Origin: a virus
DNA length: 22,984 nt
Virus record (IMG/VR): IMGVR_UViG_3300013286_000060
Location: 1-22,984 of that record
Direction: 5' to 3' (one strand)
This document shows, in pieces, positions 1 through 6,815 of this stretch (positions within the stretch are counted from its first letter, which is position 1; the number at the start of each line of letters is the position of its first letter). Under the pieces are notes generated by a model. That model had not been told where the DNA came from, ran no database searches, and saw only the letters and a list, made by a program, of their open reading frames with translations. The translations under genes and the position numbers were made by a program.

Positions 1-288
1 TAAATGTTGGCGCCAACCAGGAACTAGAGTTTCGTCTAAATCAAGAGCAATGCAATAATCAATATCACTGGGTATAAGAGACAGGCTAGCATTGCGAGCA
101 TCATCAAACCTCCAAGGTTTTACGCTAATTGTGTGGCACACAATGCCTAGTGACTTAGCTAATTCTACCGTCTTATCTGTAGATCCGGTGTCAGCTATTA
201 GGAGATAGTCAGCTTCTATAGCTGATTCATACCAACGCTTAATAAACTGCTCTTCATTCAGAGCAATTGCGTATACAGCTACTTTCAT
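1..288 (-). CDS. Glycosyltransferase family 2, N-terminal part (runs off the left edge)
   Basis: The ATG is at 288 and 96 codons are open to base 1, with no stop in the window. The N-terminus begins MKVAVYAIALNEEQF, the nucleotide-sugar-binding start of GT2/GT-A enzymes (a hydrophobic strand followed by NEE). It continues with IADTGSTDKTVE, the conserved D-x-GS-x-D-x-T segment, and with a DLD (residues 83-85) preceded by YCIAL, which matches the metal- and sugar-nucleotide-binding DxD. By family knowledge such enzymes transfer a sugar from an activated donor; the acceptor cannot be told from this fragment. The gene starts 18 bases after the stop of the neighbouring tail gene and is on the same strand, so it probably shares the tail transcript. 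Phage GTs of this class may modify virion proteins, DNA or host envelope. Which applies here is unknown, and the C-terminal half is missing. Confidence 0.88.
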   Translation of the reverse strand, partial: MKVAVYAIALNEEQFIKRWYESAIEADYLLIADTGSTDKTVELAKSLGIVCHTISVKPWRFDDARNASLSLIPSDIDYCIALDLDETLVPGWRQHL

Positions 289-306
289 GCGCCCCCGCTT
301 AGTATA

Positions 307-1164
307 TTAGAGACCGGCTCCAGCTAAGTTAGCCATGATCTGGCGACCGTAAATGATAGAACCATCTCCAGGAGCGGTGAATAGATAAATACTGCGTCCA
401 CCAATAGCCTGTGTAGGGATCACATTGTTATGCCATGAAACGCCTGACCAAGTAATAGCAGGTGTAGACGTAAAAGCTGTTCCAGCAGCAATAGATCCAG
501 TTGTTGCAGCAGATAGGGTAACTACGCTGTTTGATACAGCAGTTACATATGTGCTTGCTGCAAGACCTGTGCATGTGGCATTTGTACCGCTACCGCTTAC
601 AGTTACGATATTAGTTACGCTTGTAAGTGGAAGAGCTGTAACTCCAATTGGCCAAGTAGAGTTAGTTGGTGTAAAAGTAAAAGAGGTGCCTTTAAATAGG
701 TCACGGTTAATTGCGTTTGATAACGTTACTTGGTTAAACCCTACAGAGGACACAGTAGTTGCATTAGGAACTCCGGAACCCGAGATGATTAAACCAGAAA
801 CAATTCCCGCGGTGCTTGAGACGTTAATAGCTGTGCTACCAGAAGCTGTTAGCGTATCTGTTGTTAAAACAGAGATAGACGAGGCAACAGTAGTGCTTAA
901 AACCTTGGTTGGTACGTAAATTTCTGCGTACCAAGTAGAGCCAAAAGTAGTGCTAGAAGGGGCGGACCAAGAAAGAGTAGTTGTCTGGCCTGTTGGGATA
1001 GATGCATAAACATAGCCACCTGTTTGATATGCACCAAGAGACTGCGTAGCTCCTACAAAACCTGTTGCGAGTAGTTGTCCACCAACTCCGTTGTAAGTAA
1101 TGCCGGCATTGATATAAGCCTGTGCACTCTTTTGCATTGGTTGAGGGTATGAAGTATTAGCCAT
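307..1164 (-). CDS. Beta-rich tail protein with two inserted repeat modules
   Basis: This protein has 285 residues and is rich in Ser, Thr, Gly and Val, with almost no charged residues, as is typical of phage fibre or tip proteins. I recognise no named family. The outer parts (about 1-95 and 237-285) follow the same plan as the next two upstream proteins: a TWYAEIYVP strand, then SGVSW, then an IYLFTA strand near the C-terminus. Between these halves lie two copies (about residues 98-167 and 183-236) of a beta module also found in the 1247- and 1106-residue proteins, ending in VTLS-x-A followed by a T-rich strand. The start ATG overlaps the upstream stop as TAATG, which suggests translational coupling. 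The role is inferred to be a virion or receptor-binding component. Confidence 0.85.
   Translation of the reverse strand: MANTSYPQPMQKSAQAYINAGITYNGVGGQLLATGFVGATQSLGAYQTGGYVYASIPTGQTTTLSWSAPSSTTFGSTWYAEIYVPTKVLSTTVASSISVLTTDTLTASGSTAINVSSTAGIVSGLIISGSGVPNATTVSSVGFNQVTLSNAINRDLFKGTSFTFTPTNSTWPIGVTALPLTSVTNIVTVSGSGTNATCTGLAASTYVTAVSNSVVTLSAATTGSIAAGTAFTSTPAITWSGVSWHNNVIPTQAIGGRSIYLFTAPGDGSIIYGRQIMANLAGAGL
457..618 (-). repeat. Beta module copy 6 (second copy in the 285-residue protein)
   Basis: This encodes about residues 183-236 of the tail protein, reading from VTNIVTVSGSG to AGTAFTSTP. It is shorter than the other copies but keeps the signature of a Gly-x-Gly turn, then TYVTAVSNSVVTLS, then a Thr/Gly turn and a final beta strand. 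The repeat is seen at protein level; I found no long exact DNA match to the other copies. Confidence 0.6.
664..873 (-). repeat. Beta module copy 5 (first copy in the 285-residue protein)
   Basis: This encodes about residues 98-167. It shows the full pattern: a Ser/Thr lead-in with INVSSTAGIVSGLIISGSG, then a VP-x-x-T turn, then a QVTLS strand and an FTFTP end. The same order occurs in the copies at 7194-7406, 4343-4561 and 4946-5149. Confidence 0.65.
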
Positions 1165-1619
1165 TAGTAGTTTACCAACACCTTTGCTTTAACGTTAACT
1201 CCGTCTAGAGTATAAAACTGATAAACCGCATATGTTGTTGGACCAGATGGGGCTGATCCACCATCCCAAACAAGAGAGGTTCCCGAAGCTGGGGATGTAA
1301 TTGCAAAGTTAAGGATTTGTCCTGAAGTATTAGGCACATACTCTACAGTCCAGATAGCTGCAATAGTTGAGGATGTGGTTGTGTAAGTAACGTTTCTTAG
1401 GGGAATATAAGCCTGTGCACCCGTAAAGTTAGTCGCAATATCAAAGTTAAGTGTGATTACCGTAGAAGGTCTATTTACCTTTACGTATGGTGTTGCTAAA
1501 GGATTAACAGTTTGATTTGAGCTGGGGGTTGCAATTATGCTTTTTGTAGATAAAGCAATAGCAGTATTGTATGCAAGAGTACCCGCGTTATAAATATCGG
1601 GATAAGATGAAAAAGGCAC
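1164..1619 (-). CDS. Small beta-sandwich tail protein (paralogue of its two neighbours)
   Basis: This protein has 151 residues and starts at GTG (1619), with a strong AAGGAG Shine-Dalgarno about five bases upstream; that decides the start. It has no signal peptide and few charged residues. The C-terminal half contains WTVEYVPNTSG, then LVWDGGSAPSG, then an aromatic YQFYTLDG strand. The W-D-G-G-S-A-P motif is shared exactly with the 125-residue neighbour, and the WxxE strand is shared with both neighbours. This is a common C-terminal layout in small phage tail or fibre proteins, but I do not attach a family name. It is cotranscribed with the flanking genes and its stop overlaps the next start as TAATG. 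A virion role is inferred from context. Confidence 0.85.
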   Translation of the reverse strand: MPFSSYPDIYNAGTLAYNTAIALSTKSIIATPSSNQTVNPLATPYVKVNRPSTVITLNFDIATNFTGAQAYIPLRNVTYTTTSSTIAAIWTVEYVPNTSGQILNFAITSPASGTSLVWDGGSAPSGPTTYAVYQFYTLDGVNVKAKVLVNY

Positions 1620-1627
1620 GGTACTCC

Positions 1628-2005
1628 TTAGGAAGCTAGATTAGCGTGAAACAAAGCCCCGTTAATGGAATTACCAAAAAACGAGGTAAAGATAAGTGTT
1701 GTACGTCCAGCAGTAACGATAGATGGGGCAGAACCGCCATCCCAAGTTACTCCGTTAAAGGTTACGTTTTTAGTTCCGCGGTTAGCGACTTCTACGTACC
1801 AAACAGTTGGCTGGCTTGGAATACCAATAAAGTTAACTGTTGTGTCAGCTGCTATAGAGTTTAACTGAACAAATCCGCCATCGGTTGGGTTTATGTTAAA
1901 AGTTCCTGAGCAGTTTGGAAACACCTGTACCCGAGATAACTGGGCACTACTAATTGCTGCGTCTTGTCCTTGAACAAGTATCCCGGGTACAGATGTAACT
2001 GACAT
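1628..2005 (-). CDS. Small beta-sandwich tail protein carrying a WDGGSAP motif
   Basis: This protein has 125 residues. It starts at ATG with an AAGGAA ribosome site in the short A/T-rich spacer upstream. It reads as one compact beta domain: TTVNFIG, VWYVEVANRG, VTFNGVTWDGGSAPS and LIFTSFFG strands, ending NANLAS-like in a C-terminal strand (ALFHANLAS). It is the simplest member of three tandem paralogues and gives the ungapped form of the domain that the 285-residue protein interrupts. Eight bases separate its stop from the next start. It is probably a minor virion or receptor-binding protein; the function is inferred from location and composition only. Confidence 0.85.
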   Translation of the reverse strand: MSVTSVPGILVQGQDAAISSAQLSRVQVFPNCSGTFNINPTDGGFVQLNSIAADTTVNFIGIPSQPTVWYVEVANRGTKNVTFNGVTWDGGSAPSIVTAGRTTLIFTSFFGNSINGALFHANLAS

Positions 2006-2019
2006 TTATTTATTCCTTC

Positions 2020-2322
2020 TTACTTAGAGGATTTCTTAGATTCAGAATCATCTTTAGGCGCTTCAAGAGCGGCTTGGATGAGTTCTACTGTAATGGCCGG
2101 ATCGTTAAATCCCATTCCATTCCATTCAGTCTTAGACTTGTCGGTAATACGTGGGGGGAACCACACATCTCCTTCAAGAACCCAATTGATAGAAGGCTGT
2201 GGATAGGCGTGGGTTACATCAACAACATCGTAGATTGATGCTTGTTCACCTAAGTCGGCCACTGATGCCGCGATAAGGTTATTGATAACCTTACCATTTG
2301 ATAGTAATGCGTAATTAGCCAT
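2020..2322 (-). CDS. Small tail-fibre-associated protein
   Basis: This protein has 100 residues and begins MANYALLSNGKVINNLIAA. That start, together with the W-V-L-E-G-D-V-W-F-P-P segment near the middle, resembles small phage proteins encoded next to tail fibres, some of which are annotated as virion or fibre-assembly proteins. The last third is charged and Lys/Ser/Asp-rich (DDSESKKSSK), so it is probably flexible. An AAGGAG site lies about nine bases before the ATG. It sits directly after the large glycine-rich fibre, the usual place for a fibre chaperone or capping protein. That role is an inference from position; no catalytic motif is seen. Confidence 0.8.
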   Translation of the reverse strand: MANYALLSNGKVINNLIAASVADLGEQASIYDVVDVTHAYPQPSINWVLEGDVWFPPRITDKSKTEWNGMGFNDPAITVELIQAALEAPKDDSESKKSSK

Positions 2323-2335
2323 TTATATACTCTCC

Positions 2336-5300
2336 TTAGAGTGAAGTCTTGTCGAAGTAACGAACAATAGCATAACCGTCAGCACCGTTACCGCCTTGAG
2401 CAATGTATCCGAGATACTGTACCGCAGAGGCAGGGTTATCGATATAGACAACGTCACCACCATCAAAGTAATCGAATTCATATGTCATATCAAAGAAGTA
2501 AGCATTTGCTGGGGCCTGTAGTGTTGCCCAACCGCCAGGCTGTGTGTAGCCCGAGGTAGGTCCAATGTAAGTAGTTGTTGTTAAGTTAGTAAAGATTGCG
2601 TCATATGCTGGGCGATCTTCACGAATGATTGTATTGGTCGCATCTTTCCAACGAACTGTTGGGCGTACACGCTTTGACAATCCTGGGAATAGGGCTGCGT
2701 CTGTAACTCCCTGAGGTGCTACTGCTAAGTAGTAACCTGTATTTGGGAAGTACAGAATTGTACGAGGAAGAATTGGGAATTCCTGCCAGTTAGAAACAAC
2801 TTTAGCAGAACCATTATCGCCAATTGTAACTCTCATACCGTATGAACCAGCAATGATAGCCGCTGCTGCATCTTGGATAGGTGTTGCATTGTATACACCT
2901 GTCCACTTGTAGTTATCTTGTGACCAGTTTTCAAAGTTAAGCGCGTTAGATGCGGCAACGTGGTTAATAAGTGTGTATGGAAGGTTGTTTTGAGTAGATC
3001 CTCCACCACCACCACCGCCACCTGTATTAGGAGTTGCATCAATTCCACGAGCAAAGTAGTACTGGTTGTTAAACTCGTCTGCAATCCAAGTTCCGCCGCC
3101 CTTACCACCGCCACCGTTTCCACGGCCTGGGTATGTAAGTGATGCTGAAGAAGATCCCCAACCAGCTCCTCCACCGCCGCCACCAAGGGTAAGGCCAAGA
3201 GGTGAACCAGAAGTCAAACCAGAGATAAGTTGACCAAGGCCACCGTCTCCGCCTTGAGCTGTGATATAAGATGCGTTAGCACCACCGTCAGTGTGTGAAA
3301 ATCCGCCAAGATTTCCGCGTACAGGGAAAGTATGGCTATAGATACCTGCTGTAGATGAGGTAGAAGAACCTGGGTTGTAAGTGGTGTTGTTAGTACCTGA
3401 AGTTCCCCAAGCTTGTCCTGGCATACCTACTGAGAATGAACCTCCACCGCCACCTGCGAGGGTGAGTGAGGCGTAGTTGTTAATAGCTGCGTGTCCGCCG
3501 TTGTTACCGCCTTCAAGACCGTACTGCCAGTGTGTGTTAGCAGAGTTGTAAGTACCACCACCGCCACCACCTTCTGCAGCAAGGAGCCATGAGCTAATAA
3601 GGGCTGATGCGCCTGGCTGACCTGACCAGAAGTAGTTAATACCGTCTGGACGCTTTGGTTGGGTAAAGCTGTTTGATCCAAGTTCAAGAACTGGATAGAA
3701 CATATTGTATTGAACTGCTGTTGTTGCGCCCTTTGTGCCCTGGTATACAGAGAATCCTAGGCGGCAAAATACTGCAGTTGCTGGCGCCGTACCGGACACA
3801 CCAATACGAACTGGATAAGTTGTATTAGGCATCTGAATTGATGCGGTTTGCTGAGCAACCATTGGTAAGAAGTTGTTTGTACCAGTTGAACGTGAAAGTA
3901 CGTTGTAATCCACATCCATCCATTCAAGGAATGCGGTAACTGGTTGGTAAACCGGGTTTGTACCGAGTGCGGTTACGTACATTGAGCCAGAATATGTTGA
4001 GTTGGCAGTAATACGAACCGGACGGTGAGCCGATTCAAGATCTGTAGAGTTGTTTGCGTTAGACTGAACAGAGAGTGACGGGATCTGCTGATAAACAGGT
4101 GGCTGCCATGTTGTAGGAACTGAACCAAGCTCTACCTGAAGGTTATCAAACCAGAACGATGTATTAGGTTGTTGTAGAACGATAACTGGGTAAATGAACT
4201 GAGGAGTAGATCCTAGACCATATACGTTGTTTGTAGATGTACCTGTTGTTGCTGAAATTGAAGGTGTTGTAATAGTTGCATAAATGCGGCGCCAGTAAGT
4301 CTGACCAGTAGTTGTAGATCCAAATAGCTGGGTACCTGCAGGCATTGCAAATGTTGCTGATGTGCTAGATAGAGGAGCTGTAGATACTGCAGACATTGTT
4401 ACTGTCTGTGAACCTGTTGATCCGGTGATTGCTGTAACAGTTGTGCCAACAGTTACACCAACAGCAGTAATCTGCATACCAACCAAAATACCGGTTGCGT
4501 TAGCAACTACAAACTGTGTAGATCCACTTGAACCTGTAGCAGTTGAGGTTACTGAAGCACCGTAGTTAGTCATTGCGGCTGCAGTAGACTGGCGAACGAA
4601 GAATCCGTTACCTGTACCGGAGTCAATTGTGTTGGTGTTAGGTGTATAAACACCAGTACCACCAAGATAGTTGACGTTAAGGGCTGCCATGTAAGACCAA
4701 CCAGCAGAACGAAGCTGGAAGAGAATTGGTGTTGATGTTGAAATGTTTGCGTTGGCAGATACATATGCAGAAACTGTATAGGTAGCTCCTGGAGTCCAAG
4801 GAATACCTTGGTAACCTCCAACATAAGAAGATGAACCTGTGGTAGAGGTGTTAGTAATGGTTGAAAAAGCCAACCATGCTGGGTTAGCTACAGAAACTGC
4901 AGCACCAGTTACAGCAAGAAGAGCGTTAAGACCTAAGGTTGGGTTGTAAGAGAAGTAAACAGTTGCACCAGAAAGAACGCCAGTTGTTCCAGCACTGAGT
5001 GTTACAGAAGTACCGTTTACTGCAGTTACGTATGTTCCTGTGGCAATACCTGATGGTGCCGTAATAGCCATGTTTGCATAGATACCAAACGCATTGCTAA
5101 CAGTGATCGTTGTTGCACCGCTACCTGCTGAAGCAGTAGTTGTGACCGCACCGATCATTTCATTGTTAATCTTATTTGGCATACCACCACTTTGGATGGT
5201 CAATGTTGCTGCGTTTGTACCTTGAGATGTAATATAAGTATCGCTGATAAGACGCGGATCTTCAAGCTGCGCATAACGAGCAGGCATCAAGTTGTTTGAA

Positions 5301-6079
5301 AGAATCTGTGGCTGTGTTGTACCAGTCATAGTGTTGGTGTACGGAGATCCTGGAGAGTTAACAGCAAATGTGTTAACACCAGTAATAGCATCTACACCAG
5401 GAGCGCTGATAGCGTTAACTGTTGTGTTAGCTGGGGCAAGCTGTGAGTTACCGCCATCGAAACGAACAATAGTGTTAATTGCAGCACCGTTAGCTACAGT
5501 AAGTGTAAGGATGTTACCTGAGATAGATGAGATCTGAGTGTTTGTTCCAAGGCTTGAACCAAGAACGTACATACCATTGATAAGTCCCGCAGCATTTGGG
5601 AATACCTGTACTGTGAAAGCACCAGATACACCAGTAACAAAACGGAAAGTAACTTCAGGATCCCAACCAAGAGTGTTGTAATCAAAGTCTGGGTTGGTTA
5701 GGTAGTTCCAAACGGTTGTTGAACCAAATGATGTTGTACCACCATTTGCGCCAGGAAGAGTAGAAAGTACGTCAGCAGCAGCAGTAATAGAACCTTGTCC
5801 ACCAAGCCCGCCAGCTCCAACGTTAACCTGATACGCAGTACCTGGAACAACAGGGTAGTTTATGACAGTAACCTGCCCACCACCACCGCCGCCGCCCGCA
5901 CCGTTGGATGACCCACCGCCGCCGCCTGCGCCAGCACCTACTAAAATAATTTGTGCAGCTGTAACGCCGGAGGGTGCTGTCCAGGTACCACTGGCAGTAA
6001 ATGCCTGCTCTTTGATGTTGACACGACCCGAGTTATCATTCGGGAAGACAATTACGTCTTTATATGCGGAGATTGCCAT
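2336..6079 (-). CDS. Large glycine-rich tail fibre with inserted carbohydrate-binding-like domains
   Basis: This protein has 1247 residues. Residues 26-123 open with FTASGTWTAPSGVTAAQIIL followed by poly-Gly runs and a TSFGSTTV strand, the start of the glycine-rich domain common at the tips of phage fibres. That domain resumes at 832-1028 (AAEGGGGGG through NTGGGGGGGG) and closes at 1227-1242 with GGNGADGYAIVRYF. Two segments interrupt it, at about 124-831 and 1029-1226. The first contains sugar-binding-module-like stretches: NYLTNPDFDYNTLGW, PGATYTVSAYVSA, TYWRRIYATIT, and FWFDNLQVELGSVPTTW, the DNxQxE-G end typical of CBM-like domains. It also holds three copies of a beta module shared with other tail proteins. 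The likely role is host-surface glycan binding, based on domain resemblance and not on a search. Confidence 0.9.
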   Translation of the reverse strand: MAISAYKDVIVFPNDNSGRVNIKEQAFTASGTWTAPSGVTAAQIILVGAGAGGGGGSSNGAGGGGGGGQVTVINYPVVPGTAYQVNVGAGGLGGQGSITAAADVLSTLPGANGGTTSFGSTTVWNYLTNPDFDYNTLGWDPEVTFRFVTGVSGAFTVQVFPNAAGLINGMYVLGSSLGTNTQISSISGNILTLTVANGAAINTIVRFDGGNSQLAPANTTVNAISAPGVDAITGVNTFAVNSPGSPYTNTMTGTTQPQILSNNLMPARYAQLEDPRLISDTYITSQGTNAATLTIQSGGMPNKINNEMIGAVTTTASAGSGATTITVSNAFGIYANMAITAPSGIATGTYVTAVNGTSVTLSAGTTGVLSGATVYFSYNPTLGLNALLAVTGAAVSVANPAWLAFSTITNTSTTGSSSYVGGYQGIPWTPGATYTVSAYVSANANISTSTPILFQLRSAGWSYMAALNVNYLGGTGVYTPNTNTIDSGTGNGFFVRQSTAAAMTNYGASVTSTATGSSGSTQFVVANATGILVGMQITAVGVTVGTTVTAITGSTGSQTVTMSAVSTAPLSSTSATFAMPAGTQLFGSTTTGQTYWRRIYATITTPSISATTGTSTNNVYGLGSTPQFIYPVIVLQQPNTSFWFDNLQVELGSVPTTWQPPVYQQIPSLSVQSNANNSTDLESAHRPVRITANSTYSGSMYVTALGTNPVYQPVTAFLEWMDVDYNVLSRSTGTNNFLPMVAQQTASIQMPNTTYPVRIGVSGTAPATAVFCRLGFSVYQGTKGATTAVQYNMFYPVLELGSNSFTQPKRPDGINYFWSGQPGASALISSWLLAAEGGGGGGTYNSANTHWQYGLEGGNNGGHAAINNYASLTLAGGGGGSFSVGMPGQAWGTSGTNNTTYNPGSSTSSTAGIYSHTFPVRGNLGGFSHTDGGANASYITAQGGDGGLGQLISGLTSGSPLGLTLGGGGGGAGWGSSSASLTYPGRGNGGGGKGGGTWIADEFNNQYYFARGIDATPNTGGGGGGGGSTQNNLPYTLINHVAASNALNFENWSQDNYKWTGVYNATPIQDAAAAIIAGSYGMRVTIGDNGSAKVVSNWQEFPILPRTILYFPNTGYYLAVAPQGVTDAALFPGLSKRVRPTVRWKDATNTIIREDRPAYDAIFTNLTTTTYIGPTSGYTQPGGWATLQAPANAYFFDMTYEFDYFDGGDVVYIDNPASAVQYLGYIAQGGNGADGYAIVRYFDKTSL
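2402..2995 (-). other. Second domain insertion in the glycine-rich fibre
   Basis: This encodes about residues 1029-1226. It separates a GGGGGGGG tract from the closing strand GYAIVRYF. The insert is free of Gly runs and contains NFENWSQDNYKW, a GSYGMRVTI strand and a C-terminal FFDMTYEFDYFDGG, a layout reminiscent of lectin-like or CBM-like beta-sandwiches. The boundaries are estimated by eye from where the glycine-rich pattern stops and restarts. Confidence 0.6.
4343..4561 (-). repeat. Beta module copy 4 (third copy in the glycine-rich fibre)
   Basis: This encodes about residues 507-579: GASVTSTATGSSG, then QFVVANATGILVGMQITAVG, a VGTTVTAITG turn, QTVTMS and an ATFAMP end. It is placed just before a CBM-like TYWRRIYATIT strand, so it appears to be inserted into that domain. 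Confidence 0.65.
4946..5149 (-). repeat. Beta module copy 3 (second copy in the glycine-rich fibre)
   Basis: This encodes about residues 311-378: AVTTTASAGSGATTITVSNA, then a G-I-Y-A-N-M strand, GIATGTYVTAVNGTSVTLS and a GATVYFSY end. It matches the other copies in strand order and turn residues. Confidence 0.68.
5456..5635 (-). repeat. Beta module copy 2 (first copy in the glycine-rich fibre)
   Basis: This encodes about residues 149-208: VSGAFTVQVFPNAAGLINGM, a YVLGSSLGTNTQISSISGN turn, ILTLTVANGAAIN and a final TIVRFDGG strand. It is the most diverged copy but keeps the order Gly-I/L-x-x-Gly-M, T-x-I-S-x-I-x-G-N, L-T-L. Confidence 0.5.
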
Positions 6080-6103
6080 ATGTAGTTACCTGTTCCTTAG
6101 TTA

Positions 6104-6406
6104 TTAGGAGTTATAAACGCCAGAGATGAAAAAATCTACTGCAGATGCTTGATCTGCCGTAACAACGACTACGTCATTGTTGTTTGCAACAAGGCGTGCG
6201 TCAAAATTTACTGTACCATTTGCGGGGATCTGCAAGTTAGTACAAAATGAGAAACCAGCAACAGTCACTGTTGCATAGCGTGTATTTGATGTCTTGTTAG
6301 ACAAAATTACGTTTGTTACAATTGCGTTTGTTACACCAGTGATAGTGAAACCTGCGTCGGTGGTACCAGCGGTACCACGGCGGATAAGCGTTACTGTTGT
6401 TGCCAT
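6104..6406 (-). CDS. Small single-domain beta virion protein
   Basis: This protein has 100 residues, nearly all of beta character. It runs TVTLIRRGTAGTT, NVILSNKTSNTRYATVTV, LQIPANGTVNFDARLV, DVVVVTADQASAVDFFISGV. The sequence I-P-A-N-G-T-V followed by a strand, a D-V-V-V strand and a final F-x-I-S-G-V resembles small jelly-roll or Ig-like phage structural proteins that support or decorate fibres. It has no signal peptide or membrane segment. The start overlaps the previous stop as TAATG, so it is likely translated together with the 112-residue protein. A role as an accessory virion protein is inferred from context. Confidence 0.82.
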   Translation of the reverse strand: MATTVTLIRRGTAGTTDAGFTITGVTNAIVTNVILSNKTSNTRYATVTVAGFSFCTNLQIPANGTVNFDARLVANNNDVVVVTADQASAVDFFISGVYNS

Positions 6407-6744
6407 TAGGCTAGTACTCCCATGTATGCTAGAATTGTTAGGTTATTTGCTGCTGTATTAATTGCGGTGAGCTGTGTAGTCCCCGCCGAGTTAACCGCAG
6501 ATACCTGAGTAGTACCGGCAGTGTTTACAAGACCAGTTTGAGTTGATCCTGCGGTTGTAACTAGTGTTACTTGGTTAGATGTAGCGGCCACAATATCGTT
6601 GACCCCAAGCATTGTTCCCAAGGTCGACAACGCATTAGCGTAGTAAGCGTAGTCTTGAGATGTGTATGTTCCACCTGTAAGACTGGTGGTCATATCCGTT
6701 GTTAGCTGAGTGATCTGGGTACTCAGCGCTGCATATGATGGCAT
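6406..6744 (-). CDS. Small virion protein with 11-residue coiled-coil repeats
   Basis: This protein has 112 residues. The N-terminal 55 residues look helical (ALSTQITQLTTDMTTSL and YAYYANALSTLGTMLG). Residues 61-104 are four successive 11-residue units of the form [L/A]-[V/I]-x-T/S-A-G-T-T-Q-x-x. Hendecad spacing is a mark of right-handed or straight coiled coils in trimeric phage fibres and linkers. The C-terminus is short and hydrophobic (LAYMGVLA). A candidate promoter lies about 30-40 bases upstream, in the only sizeable gap of this tail block. The likely role is a fibre linker or trimerisation element; this is inferred. Confidence 0.82.
   Translation of the reverse strand: MPSYAALSTQITQLTTDMTTSLTGGTYTSQDYAYYANALSTLGTMLGVNDIVAATSNQVTLVTTAGSTQTGLVNTAGTTQVSAVNSAGTTQLTAINTAANNLTILAYMGVLA
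6433..6564 (-). repeat. Four tandem 11-residue (hendecad) repeats
   Basis: Residues 61-104 of the 112-residue protein read LVTTAGSTQTG, LVNTAGTTQVS, AVNSAGTTQLT and AINTAANNLTI. The period is exactly 11 residues, with hydrophobic positions 1-2 and Ala/Gly at 5-6. Confidence 0.8.
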
Positions 6745-6775
6745 TGTGGATTACCTACTTTCCAAGGTTTTTCGA

Positions 6776-6784
6776 AGTATAGCA
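6776..6784 (-). promoter_or_regulatory. Candidate extended -10 promoter before the small tail genes
   Basis: On the minus strand this reads TGCTATACT, an extended -10 (TG-N-TATACT), 32 bases before the ATG at 6744. No good TTGACA-like -35 is seen 17 bases upstream, although extended -10 promoters need it less. It lies in the 71-base gap after the 1106-residue gene. This is a motif match only. Confidence 0.3.
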
Positions 6785-6815
6785 GATTTGGATGGACTGA
6801 ATTCTCTAAATAACA

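Larger units (their letters stand above)
3587..5710 (-). other. First domain insertion in the glycine-rich fibre (about 700 residues)
   Basis: This encodes about residues 124-831. It lies between TSFGSTTV and SSWLLAAEGGGGGG, two strands that would be adjacent in an uninterrupted glycine-rich tip domain. It holds at least two CBM-like beta-sandwich segments. The first ends at FDNLQVELGS and the second at NMFYPVLELGSN. Three copies of the shared beta module sit inside it. The boundaries are approximate. Confidence 0.6.

Noticed and set aside
425-919. A 164-residue open frame on the plus strand inside the 285-residue tail gene
   Set aside because: It is antisense to a well-supported tail gene, has no convincing ribosome site, and its open length follows from the Thr/Val-rich codons on the other strand.
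2833-3687. Leu/Thr-rich frames of about 85-120 residues overlapping the glycine-rich fibre
   Set aside because: They are shifted frames within the Gly-rich tract of the large fibre, with no ribosome site or domain.
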